DNA of 7,845 nt from positions 1 through 7,845 of the forward strand of contig CAIOHI010000106.1 in assembly GCA_903858075.1 (NCBI GenBank), given 5' to 3'. Of the stretch, positions 1 through 6,034 are shown in pieces; position 1 is the first letter of the stretch; every line of letters starts with the position of its first letter. The notes beneath the pieces are model-generated. The model searched no databases. It was not told the origin of the DNA and saw only the letters and a list, made by a program, of their open reading frames with translations. The DNA is from an uncultured Actinomycetes bacterium (GTDB lineage: Bacteria > Actinomycetota > Acidimicrobiia > Acidimicrobiales > Ilumatobacteraceae). A program made the translations under genes and the position numbers.

Positions 1-885
1 CCCATCATTTTGCAGTTGCTTGAAGTCACTCCAGCACTTGGAGCCCTTGAGGGCGTCAAGATGGAACTTGAAGACTGCGCATTCCCGCTTCTTCAGCAAG
101 TGGTGTGCACCGATTCAGGAGATGTTGCTTTCGGCGATGCCGATGTTGCACTGCTTGTTGGCGCAATGCCTCGTAAAGACGGCATGGAGCGCGCCGACTT
201 GTTGTCGGCAAACGGTGGCATCTTCAAACCACAAGGTCAAGCAATTGCTGCGAATGCAAAAAAGAACATCAAAGTGCTTGTGGTGGGCAACCCAGCAAAC
301 ACCAATGCTCTCATTGCAATGAATAACGCAAAGGGAATGAACCCAGGTCAGTTCACAGCAATGACTCGCCTCGACCACAACCGCGCTATTTCACAACTGG
401 CAGCAAAACTCAATAAGCCAGTGTCGTCTATTAAGAAGATGACCATTTGGGGCAACCACTCCACTACTCAGTACCCAGATCTTTTCCATTGCGAAGTTGA
501 TGGTAAAAATGCAGCAGCAGCCGTGAACGATCAACAATGGCTCGATGAAACTTTCATTCCCACCGTTGCCAAGCGTGGTGCTGCCATCATCAAGGCTCGC
601 GGTTTGTCATCGGCAGCCTCGGCAGCAAATGCCGCTATCGACCACGTTCGCTCGTGGGCTACCGATACGCCAGAAGGCGATTGGGTCTCAATGGCGGTTC
701 CCTCCGATGGTTCATATGGCGTACCCGAAGGACTCATTTCTTCTTTCCCATGTGTGTGCAAGAACGGTGAATACAAAATTGTTCAGGGTCTCGACATCGA
801 TGCATACAGCCGAGGAAAAATTGACGCATCGGTTGCAGAGCTTGTTGAAGAGCGCGACGCAGTGCGTGAACTTGGGCTGATCTAG
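1..885 (+). CDS. mdh: malate dehydrogenase, class 2 (5' end cut by window)
   Basis: Interconverts malate and oxaloacetate with NAD(H) in the cytoplasm, a TCA-cycle step. The reading frame is open from base 1 and ends at TAG 883-885, giving 294 visible residues. Family members have about 327-330, so only the N-terminal 33-36 residues, including the NAD-binding glycine loop, lie outside. Visible signatures are the LLEVTPALGALEGVKMEL stretch typical of this class, the substrate-binding mobile loop MPRKDGMER (loop Arg codon at 172-174), the VGNPANTN segment, MTRLDHNRA, and the catalytic His in WGNHS (codon 457-459). The TTG at 10 is an internal Leu codon, not a start. The oxygenase gene starts 20 bases downstream, and a terminator-like hairpin follows 28 bases after the stop, so mdh transcription may end there. 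Family assignment is firm; choice of NAD over NADP is inferred from the class. Confidence 0.96.
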   Translation, partial: PIILQLLEVTPALGALEGVKMELEDCAFPLLQQVVCTDSGDVAFGDADVALLVGAMPRKDGMERADLLSANGGIFKPQGQAIAANAKKNIKVLVVGNPANTNALIAMNNAKGMNPGQFTAMTRLDHNRAISQLAAKLNKPVSSIKKMTIWGNHSTTQYPDLFHCEVDGKNAAAAVNDQQWLDETFIPTVAKRGAAIIKARGLSSAASAANAAIDHVRSWATDTPEGDWVSMAVPSDGSYGVPEGLISSFPCVCKNGEYKIVQGLDIDAYSRGKIDASVAELVEERDAVRELGLI

Positions 886-905
886 CACTAACGAAAATAT
901 TTGTA

Positions 906-1688
906 ATGTCAGTAGCGGCCCTCGTGAATACGAACGAGTGGCCGCTTTCTGATTTTCAGACCATTACGCAACTACGTGAAACATTTCAGCATGATGGCGT
1001 TGTGGTGTTGCCAGACTTCATTTCGCGCGATGTAGTTCTGCGCATGGTGGCAGAAACTGAAGAACTCATTGCGCTGGCACACCGCTCGGAGTCTCATAAA
1101 ACCGCTTATTTGAGCGCTCCAGACGACTCTTTTCCTGTGGGTCACCCCCGCCGTACCGTGCAGTCGTCTGCAGTGGAAGTGATTGCTTATGACCATGTAC
1201 CAGCACATCATGCGGTACGTGAATTGTATGAGTCCGATGAACTCATGACTTTTGTTGCCGGTGTTCTTGGGCAAGAAAAGCTGTACCGGTACGCCGATCC
1301 TTTCGGAGCATTGAATCTTGCAGTCATGGGCGAAGGTGACCAATTGGGCTGGCATTTTGATATGACCGACTTCGTGGTGTCGCTTGCATTGCAACCATCG
1401 CAAGCAGGTGGCGAATTTGAAAATGCACAAAAACTTCGTACGGCAACCGATGAAAATTATGACGGTGTGCAAAGTGTGTTATCGGGCAATGCGCATGATC
1501 GTGTTCGTGTAGAGCCAATGCACGCCGGCACGCTCATGATTTTTAATGGTCGTACGTCATTACACAAAGTGACACCTATTCAGGGGAGCACCTTGCGTAT
1601 CGTTGCTCTGTTGGCCTACGACACAAAGAGTGGCACCGATTCGTCAGATGAATTGAAGCTCTCGAGATATGGAAGGTTGCCTCAATGA
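906..1688 (+). CDS. Fe(II)/2-oxoglutarate-dependent oxygenase (ArpA/HalD-like group), substrate unknown
   Basis: A 260-residue, probably cytoplasmic non-heme iron oxygenase. The metal-binding facial triad is visible as H150-x-D152 (in GWHFDMTDF) and H220 (in SLHKVTP). R231, 11 residues after H220, is placed to bind the 2-oxoglutarate carboxylate. The N-terminal part (about 20-60, with HDGVVVLPDF) resembles phytanoyl-dioxygenase-type folds. The stretch QAGGEFENAQKLR (166-178) and the C-terminal LSRYGR resemble a group sometimes annotated ArpA/HalD-like; that subgroup link is from memory. Such enzymes hydroxylate, demethylate or halogenate small molecules. The substrate cannot be read from sequence. 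The ATG at 906 has no recognisable ribosome binding site and lies just before a strong hairpin (914-946). GTG 924 is an alternative start inside that hairpin. The stop overlaps the fae start by ATGA, so the two are translationally coupled and probably act on one pathway. Confidence 0.88.
   Translation: MSVAALVNTNEWPLSDFQTITQLRETFQHDGVVVLPDFISRDVVLRMVAETEELIALAHRSESHKTAYLSAPDDSFPVGHPRRTVQSSAVEVIAYDHVPAHHAVRELYESDELMTFVAGVLGQEKLYRYADPFGALNLAVMGEGDQLGWHFDMTDFVVSLALQPSQAGGEFENAQKLRTATDENYDGVQSVLSGNAHDRVRVEPMHAGTLMIFNGRTSLHKVTPIQGSTLRIVALLAYDTKSGTDSSDELKLSRYGRLPQ
914..955 (+). terminator. terminator-like hairpin after mdh, overlapping the oxygenase start codons
   Basis: The arm AGCGGCC-CTCGT (914-925) pairs with ACGAG-t-GGCCGCT (934-946). 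This is a 12-base-pair stem with one bulged T and an eight-base loop, followed by the T-rich TTTCTGATTTT. It sits 28 bases past the mdh stop, as expected for an intrinsic terminator, but also lies within codons 3-14 of the downstream oxygenase frame. It could terminate mdh transcription or act as an attenuator or occluding structure for the oxygenase-fae unit. The pairing is seen directly; the function is inferred. Confidence 0.5.
1671..1676 (+). promoter_or_regulatory. ribosome binding site for fae
   Basis: GGAAGG lies eight bases before the fae ATG, inside the last codons of the oxygenase gene. It fixes the fae start at 1685 and means fae can recruit ribosomes directly as well as by coupling. 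The oxygenase gene has no comparable site. Confidence 0.75.
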
Positions 1689-2119
1689 AATCTGAATACG
1701 GAGAATCATTCGTCGGAGAAGGAACCAACGCCGCGCATATCAACACAGTGCTTGGCGACAGAGAAGGCGCAGTAGGAACTGCGTGGGCAACAGGTTTAGC
1801 AACGCCAAGCGCTGGGCATACGCGTTTTGTGGCGGTTGCTGCACCAAACCAACCACTGCAACCAATGACGCTTTTTGTTAATAAAGCAACCATTGAAACC
1901 GAACGTCATGGTGATCTCACATGGGGCGCTGCTCAGCATGGAGTGGCGCGGGGCGTGCAAAAAGCTCGTGACAACGGCGTCTTTGGTACAAATGATTTAC
2001 ATGACCTTGCACTCATTGTGGCCGTGTGGGTGAACCCGCTTGCCAATGACGCTGCGCAAGTTGAAGAAAATAATGCCGAGGCAACGTATCTTGCATTGAA
2101 ATCGGGCAACTATTTGTAG
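1685..2119 (+). CDS. fae: Fae-family formaldehyde-activating enzyme
   Basis: Characterised Fae proteins condense free formaldehyde with tetrahydromethanopterin to give methylene-H4MPT, in the cytoplasm. This 144-residue protein keeps the family core: GEGTNAAHIN with H18 aligned to the catalytic His17 of methylotroph Fae, PSAGHTRFVAV (41-51), PNQPLQPMTLFVNKATI (54-70), WGAAQHGVARGV (80-91) and NNAEATYLALK (129-139). It is shorter than the roughly 170-residue Methylobacterium enzyme, lacking its C-terminal tail. It also differs in the usual GPAQ (here GAAQ) and YEAT (here AEAT), so it may belong to a paralogous Fae-like group whose cofactor or role is not settled. It starts at ATG 1685 with GGAAGG eight bases upstream and overlaps the oxygenase stop by ATGA. 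Its end overlaps the end of the converging SCP2 gene by ten bases. Family membership is firm; true formaldehyde-H4MPT activity is inferred, and no methanopterin gene is in the window. Confidence 0.9.
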   Translation: MKSEYGESFVGEGTNAAHINTVLGDREGAVGTAWATGLATPSAGHTRFVAVAAPNQPLQPMTLFVNKATIETERHGDLTWGAAQHGVARGVQKARDNGVFGTNDLHDLALIVAVWVNPLANDAAQVEENNAEATYLALKSGNYL

Positions 2120-2508
2120 ACGGTTATTTGCGCAACTTCTTCGAAGATGGGGTCGAGCGCAGCAAAAACTTCTTGGCTTTGCAAAAGCATTTGTGCGTCA
2201 CCGCCAATGCGTATTGCGCCCGTTATAAATGCATCTTCGGCAGCCATTTCGCCAGTAGCTACCGCAACGGCAGTTTCCCATTCTTGTTCAAGACGTACAT
2301 GTTCTGGGTCGGCTGGGCCGGCACCAAATGTGACGGCACTGTCTCTTACTTGAAGGTGATACAACACCGTGTCTTCTGGGCCGTCGCTGACCATTTGGGT
2401 AATGCCAATATTCAAGGTGGATCCGAGTGACTGTAAGTGTGCATTCTCTGCAGCACGTGTGCCAATTGCTTCAATCCAGTCGAGGCTGAGGTAGCGAACG
2501 GTGCTCAT
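2110..2508 (-). CDS. SCP2 sterol-carrier-domain protein
   Basis: A 132-residue soluble protein that fits the SCP2-like domain over almost its whole length. Visible features are an N-terminal VRYLSLDWIEA (4-14), a central beta region with VLYHLQVRD (48-56), GPADPE (64-69), and the helical EWETAVAVATGEMAAEDAF (76-94) followed by GAIRIGGD (97-104). That last run is the typical SCP2 pattern. Stand-alone SCP2 proteins have a hydrophobic tunnel for lipids or acyl chains and are common in actinobacteria, but their bacterial roles are mostly unknown. It starts at ATG 2506-2508, with GGTAAGG just two bases before it, which is closer than ideal. It lies downstream of hppA on the same strand across a 104-base gap containing a hairpin, so co-transcription is uncertain. 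Its 3' end overlaps fae tail to tail, leaving no room for a separate terminator. Confidence 0.85.
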   Translation of the reverse strand: MSTVRYLSLDWIEAIGTRAAENAHLQSLGSTLNIGITQMVSDGPEDTVLYHLQVRDSAVTFGAGPADPEHVRLEQEWETAVAVATGEMAAEDAFITGAIRIGGDAQMLLQSQEVFAALDPIFEEVAQITVYK

Positions 2509-2550
2509 GGCCTTACCGATATCTGACTTGGTCTCCGAGCAATACCAGCC

Positions 2551-2588
2551 CGCCGCTCTTCAACCGGTTGTGAATGTTGAAGAGGGCG
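2551..2588 (-). terminator. hairpin downstream of hppA, probable terminator without a T tract
   Basis: CGCC (2551-2554) plus CTCTTCAAC (2556-2564) pair with GTTGAAGAG (2576-2584) plus GGCG (2585-2588). This gives 13 base pairs with one bulged G and an 11-base loop. It begins 24 bases past the hppA stop. No T run follows on the - strand, so it may be a U-less terminator, a 3'-end stabiliser, or a processing site between hppA and the SCP2 gene. The rest of the 2509-2612 gap shows nothing further. Confidence 0.5.
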
Positions 2589-2612
2589 AGCATGGTGTTG
2601 CGTAGTTCGGAA

Positions 2613-4982
2613 TTACTTAGCTACAGATGAGCCAACAAGTGCTGGCGCCTTGCGACTTGAGAAGGCGAGTGCGCCAATCAAGATGACGAGCGCTGCACCT
2701 GCAATAGCAAACCGTGCACCATCGTTATCGCGCAAGCTGATAACAGCTGGCAAAATAAGGAGTGATACCAAGTTCATTACTTTGATGAGCGGGTTCAATG
2801 CAGGACCCGCTGTGTCTTTGAACGGGTCACCAACGGTGTCGCCAATAACTGCAGCTTTGTGAGCATCGCTGCCCTTGCCGCCATGGTGTCCGTCTTCGAT
2901 GTACTTCTTGGCATTGTCCCATGCACCACCAGCATTGCTGAGGTAGTTCGCCATGAGTTGGCCGGTCACAATTACTGCCGCAAGGAATGCACCAAGAGCG
3001 GAGTAGTTAATACCGAATCCAACGATGACTGGGGTGAGTACTGCAAGAAGTGCAGGAGTGGTGAGCTCGCGCAAAGATGCTGCTGTACAAATGTCGATAA
3101 CTGGGCCGTAGTCGGGCTTTTTGGTTCCGGCCATAATGCCACCGTCTGCAAACTGGTTACGCACTTCTTGTACAACTACAGCAGCAGTACGGCCAACGGC
3201 GCGAATTGCAAGTGCAGAGAAGAGGAATGCAACCGAGCCACCAATGAGGAGACCAATGAAGGTCTTCACATCGGCAACGTTGATTTGCGTTTCAATAGCT
3301 TTGAACACGTCGCTACCTTCAAGACGGTTACCGATGAATTCGGATGTCTTGCCGTAAAGCGCAAGGTTTCCTTCGTTGTAACGAAGCCCAAGTTCACCAG
3401 CAATAGTTTCAATGTACGACGCAAAGAGTGCAACAGCCGCAATAACTGCGGAACCAATTGCGAAACCCTTAGTAACAGCTTTTGTTGTGTTACCAACAGC
3501 GTCGAGGCTTACCATGATGCGTTCTGGTTCACCATGGAACTCGCCGCTCATTTCGGCAATACCTGCGGCGTTGTCTGAAACAGGGCCGAACGTATCTTCT
3601 GAAACAATGACGCCAGTGGTGGCAAGCATTCCCATGCCGCACAAAGCAACAAGGTAAAGCGAGAACTGCAAGTTGCCGCCGCCGAGCATCAATGTGCCAG
3701 CGAGCGAAAGAGCAATTGCCACTACTGCGTATACCGATGACTCAAGACCCGATGCAGTTCCTGCAAGAACAACAGTTGCGGGGCCGGTTTGGGTTGCTTC
3801 AGCAATTTCTTGTACTGGACCATATTCGGTACCGGTGTAGTACTCGGTGAGACGACTTACTGCTTGAGCAAGAATGAGTCCAATAAGTACTGCGCCAAAT
3901 ACGCGCCAACCGACATTCGACATCACTGTTGAGTCGTTACCGACGTAGCCAAGAGCAAGAAGAAGTGTTCCGATAACGGTGATAATTCCAGCTGTCAAGA
4001 AGCCACGGTTAATTGGCTTCAATGCATTGGTTTCGCCTTCTTTCGCCTTCACAGCAAAGATGCCGGCGATTGATGCAATAACACCAATGGCGCGTGCGGC
4101 GAGTGGGAATACCAAGCCGAGTGCTGGGTTCATGTCAACCGACTTGAACGCTGCAACACCCAAGATGATGGACGCAACAAGTGTTACTTCATAGCTTTCG
4201 AACAAGTCGGCAGCCATACCAGCACAGTCACCTACGTTGTCGCCTACGTTGTCGGCAATAGTTGCCGGGTTGCGTGGGTCGTCTTCAGGAATGCCTGCTT
4301 CAACTTTTCCTACAAGGTCTGCACCTACGTCGGCAGCCTTAGTGAAGATTCCGCCACCTACGCGCAAGAAGAGCGCAAGGAGTGATCCACCAAAACCAAA
4401 GCCGATGAGCATTGCTGATGATGTGTTTTGAAACACTGCAATGATGAGTGTTGCACCGAGAAGGCCAAGACCCACGGTGAACATTCCTGCGATACCGCCA
4501 GTGCGGAAAGCAATTTGCAATGCCTTTGGCATGGAGCCAGTTAATGCTGCAGCTGCTGTTCGCACGTTTCCGCGAGTTGCCAATGTCATACCGATATAAC
4601 CAGTAAGACCAGATGCAAAACACCCGAGGATGAATGAGATGGTGCGGAAAGTACCTGAAGCTATGTAGCTCAGTTTTTCAACACCGTCTGCGTTCTCAAT
4701 TGACACCGAGGTGAGAAACACCACGATGGCAACAGGAACAAGAATGACTGCGATGGTACGAAACTGACGCTTGAGGTATGCCCATGCGCCTTCTTGAATC
4801 GCCAAAGCGATTTCCTTCATTTTTGGCGTACCTTCGTCTTCGGCGAGAACCGATTTCATGAGGTAAAAACCAACTGCTATGGCAAGCAACGCTGACAATG
4901 CAGAAAGAAGCAAAATGAGCCACTCTCCGCCTTGCAGTGTAAATTCCTGCCAACCGCCTTCTGATGCGAGAAGTCCTGTCAC
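2613..4982 (-). CDS. hppA: membrane-bound proton-pumping pyrophosphatase, K+-independent type
   Basis: Hydrolyses pyrophosphate and pumps protons across the cytoplasmic membrane. The 789-residue length and many hydrophobic segments fit the 16-helix family. The pyrophosphate-binding signature D218-x7-K226-x-E228 (DVGADLVGKVE) is intact, followed by GIPEDDPRNPATIADN and DNVGDNVGD. The C-terminal acidic cluster GDTVGDPFKDTAGPALNPL is also present. The subtype motif reads GNTTKAVTKG, with K501 and T504; K+-dependent enzymes have Ala and Gly there, so this one is K+-independent. The frame is open to ATG 5087, but I place the start at GTG 4982. It has GAAAGG nine bases upstream, it precedes the first membrane helix (about 20-41) sensibly, and the 35 extra residues are not hydrophobic or family-like. 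It is divergent from sdhC and upstream of the SCP2 gene. No truncation or missing residue was seen. Confidence 0.96.
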   Translation of the reverse strand: MTGLLASEGGWQEFTLQGGEWLILLLSALSALLAIAVGFYLMKSVLAEDEGTPKMKEIALAIQEGAWAYLKRQFRTIAVILVPVAIVVFLTSVSIENADGVEKLSYIASGTFRTISFILGCFASGLTGYIGMTLATRGNVRTAAAALTGSMPKALQIAFRTGGIAGMFTVGLGLLGATLIIAVFQNTSSAMLIGFGFGGSLLALFLRVGGGIFTKAADVGADLVGKVEAGIPEDDPRNPATIADNVGDNVGDCAGMAADLFESYEVTLVASIILGVAAFKSVDMNPALGLVFPLAARAIGVIASIAGIFAVKAKEGETNALKPINRGFLTAGIITVIGTLLLALGYVGNDSTVMSNVGWRVFGAVLIGLILAQAVSRLTEYYTGTEYGPVQEIAEATQTGPATVVLAGTASGLESSVYAVVAIALSLAGTLMLGGGNLQFSLYLVALCGMGMLATTGVIVSEDTFGPVSDNAAGIAEMSGEFHGEPERIMVSLDAVGNTTKAVTKGFAIGSAVIAAVALFASYIETIAGELGLRYNEGNLALYGKTSEFIGNRLEGSDVFKAIETQINVADVKTFIGLLIGGSVAFLFSALAIRAVGRTAAVVVQEVRNQFADGGIMAGTKKPDYGPVIDICTAASLRELTTPALLAVLTPVIVGFGINYSALGAFLAAVIVTGQLMANYLSNAGGAWDNAKKYIEDGHHGGKGSDAHKAAVIGDTVGDPFKDTAGPALNPLIKVMNLVSLLILPAVISLRDNDGARFAIAGAALVILIGALAFSSRKAPALVGSSVAK

Positions 4983-4991
4983 GTGGGGTGA

Positions 4992-4997
4992 CCTTTC
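4992..4997 (-). promoter_or_regulatory. ribosome binding site deciding the hppA start
   Basis: On the - strand this reads GAAAGG, nine bases before GTG 4982. The same hexamer with the same nine-base spacing precedes sdhC, which supports both start choices. Confidence 0.7.
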
Positions 4998-5004
4998 ATA
5001 TGGA

Positions 5005-5025
5005 GGGGTAAGGCGAACCTTCCCC
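5005..5025 (-). promoter_or_regulatory. stable hairpin with UUCG loop in the hppA leader
   Basis: Read on the - strand, GGGG-AAGG and CCTT-a-CCCC pair to give eight base pairs with one bulged A, closed by a TTCG loop. It ends seven bases before the hppA ribosome binding site. No T run follows in either direction, so it is not an ordinary intrinsic terminator. It may stabilise the hppA mRNA 5' end or affect ribosome access. The structure is seen; the role is inferred. Confidence 0.4.
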
Positions 5026-5156
5026 AGGGTTTGTTTCCGACCTTGAGAGTGTAGGTAACTCACCCACCTCAGGGCGAATATGGTCACAAAACAGTCCGGC
5101 TTTATTACTCATGGGTAACAAAGACGGCGTGAATTGTGTCGCCCTTTTTGAAGAAG

Positions 5157-5186
5157 TTCACTTGTGCGGGTCGTGGGGACTACCGT
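5157..5186 (+). promoter_or_regulatory. possible sdhC promoter
   Basis: TTCACT (5157-5162) and TACCGT (5181-5186) are separated by 18 bases, a loose match to a housekeeping -35 and the TAnnnT -10 common in actinobacteria. It would give a leader of roughly 50 bases before sdhC. It is one of several weak possibilities in the 263-base divergent region (4983-5245), where no clear operator or strong hppA promoter was found. Confidence 0.2.
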
Positions 5187-5205
5187 TTTCAACGCAATGG
5201 CTCTT

Positions 5206-5230
5206 CTCGGCTTTCCGGGCGAGTTTTTTT
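5206..5230 (+). promoter_or_regulatory. weak hairpin plus seven T's before sdhC, possible attenuator
   Basis: CTCG (5206-5209) pairs with CGAG (5220-5223), immediately followed by TTTTTTT (5224-5230), which abuts the sdhC ribosome binding site. The stem is only four pairs, with a mismatch and one possible further pair inside, so terminator activity is doubtful. Confidence 0.22.
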
Positions 5231-5236
5231 GAAAGG
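5231..5236 (+). promoter_or_regulatory. ribosome binding site deciding the sdhC start
   Basis: GAAAGG lies nine bases before ATG 5246. It selects this start over the in-frame ATG at 5111, which would add 45 residues and has no such site. Confidence 0.7.
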
Positions 5237-5245
5237 CACTCTTCG

Positions 5246-6010
5246 ATGGCACAAGTACTCGAATCACAGCGTGGACCCGTCACGGGCACCGCTGTAGGGA
5301 AAAAGAAGCGTCGTCCGTTTTTGCTCGACCTCTACAGCACCGCTGTGGGCAAAAAGTACGTGATGGCGCTCACCGGAATCGGTCTCATTGGTTTTGTGGT
5401 GTTCCACATGATTGGCAACTTGAAGATGTATTACGGCCAGTCAGATCTCGACCATTACGCAGAGTTCCTCAAAGAATTGTTGTATCCCATTGCGCCCAAA
5501 GGCGTTGTGTTGTGGCTTTTGCGCGGTGGATTGCTCACCATGGTTGCTCTACACATTCATGCTGCGTATTCATTGACGCAGTTGAATCACAAAGCGCGCC
5601 CAGTGAAATACCAAAGTGAGCGCGACTATCAAGTTGCTAGTTTTGCAAGCCGCTCAATGCGCTACACCGGTGTCACAGTGATTTTGTTTGTTACTTGGCA
5701 TTTGCTCGATCTCACATGGGGCGTAGTGAACACCGTCGGAGCCGATGGCGAGTTTATTAAGGCCGACGTTTACGACAATGTGGTGCGCAGTTTCGAACGC
5801 TGGCCAGTTGCATTGTTCTATATCGCAGCCAACATCATGTTAGGAATCCATCTCTTTCACGGAGTATGGAGCCTTTTTCAGTCGATGGGCTGGAATAGGC
5901 CGCGCTTCAATGAATGGCGACGTTCCATTGCAGCAGGAGTTGCAACCATCGTCGTTGTAGGAAATGTTTCATTCCCGGTTGCGGTGCTCGCTGGCATCGT
6001 GGGCGGCTGA
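5246..6010 (+). CDS. sdhC: succinate dehydrogenase cytochrome b558 subunit
   Basis: Membrane anchor of complex II: it holds heme b and passes electrons from SdhA/SdhB to the quinone pool, probably menaquinone. The 254-residue length and five hydrophobic segments (about 38-58, 87-110, 138-160, 188-212, 229-251) match the single-subunit, two-heme b558 family of Bacillus SdhC and Wolinella FrdC rather than the split SdhC/SdhD type. Histidines in or near the helices that could bind heme are H54 (FHMIGN), H103 and H105 (ALHIHAAY), H152 (TWHLLD), H202 and H205 (GIHLFHGVW); which four are ligands cannot be settled by eye. The basic N-terminal stretch KKKRRPF (19-25) precedes the first helix on the expected cytoplasmic side. 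sdhA follows after 24 bases, so they form an operon, with sdhB expected just beyond the window. Transcription diverges from hppA. Confidence 0.93.
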   Translation: MAQVLESQRGPVTGTAVGKKKRRPFLLDLYSTAVGKKYVMALTGIGLIGFVVFHMIGNLKMYYGQSDLDHYAEFLKELLYPIAPKGVVLWLLRGGLLTMVALHIHAAYSLTQLNHKARPVKYQSERDYQVASFASRSMRYTGVTVILFVTWHLLDLTWGVVNTVGADGEFIKADVYDNVVRSFERWPVALFYIAANIMLGIHLFHGVWSLFQSMGWNRPRFNEWRRSIAAGVATIVVVGNVSFPVAVLAGIVGG

Positions 6011-6034
6011 GAGAGCAGGACATAAGGAAAAATC

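Noticed and set aside
872..900. TTGGGC - 17 bases - AAATAT as a promoter for the oxygenase gene
   Set aside because: Both boxes match consensus at only about half their positions, so it is not distinguishable from chance.
2859..3578. A 239-codon open frame on the + strand rich in Cys and Asn
   Set aside because: It lies wholly antisense to the conserved hppA frame, has low-complexity composition set by hppA codons, and has no family-like motif.
4030..4049. 10-base direct repeat TTTCGCCTTC, two copies
   Set aside because: It falls in a charged loop (AKEGE) of hppA; two copies of a Lys/Glu-rich coding stretch need no special explanation.
4231..4256. 12-base tandem repeat CCTACGTTGTCG
   Set aside because: It encodes the conserved DNVGDNVGD motif of membrane pyrophosphatases, so the repeat is a protein constraint.
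4983..5087. 35-residue N-terminal extension of hppA from ATG 5087
   Set aside because: No ribosome binding site, not family-like, and it would translate the leader hairpin; GTG 4982 has GAAAGG nine bases upstream.
5111..5245. 45-residue N-terminal extension of sdhC from ATG 5111
   Set aside because: No ribosome binding site and no resemblance to the b558 family; ATG 5246 has a good site and gives the usual family length.
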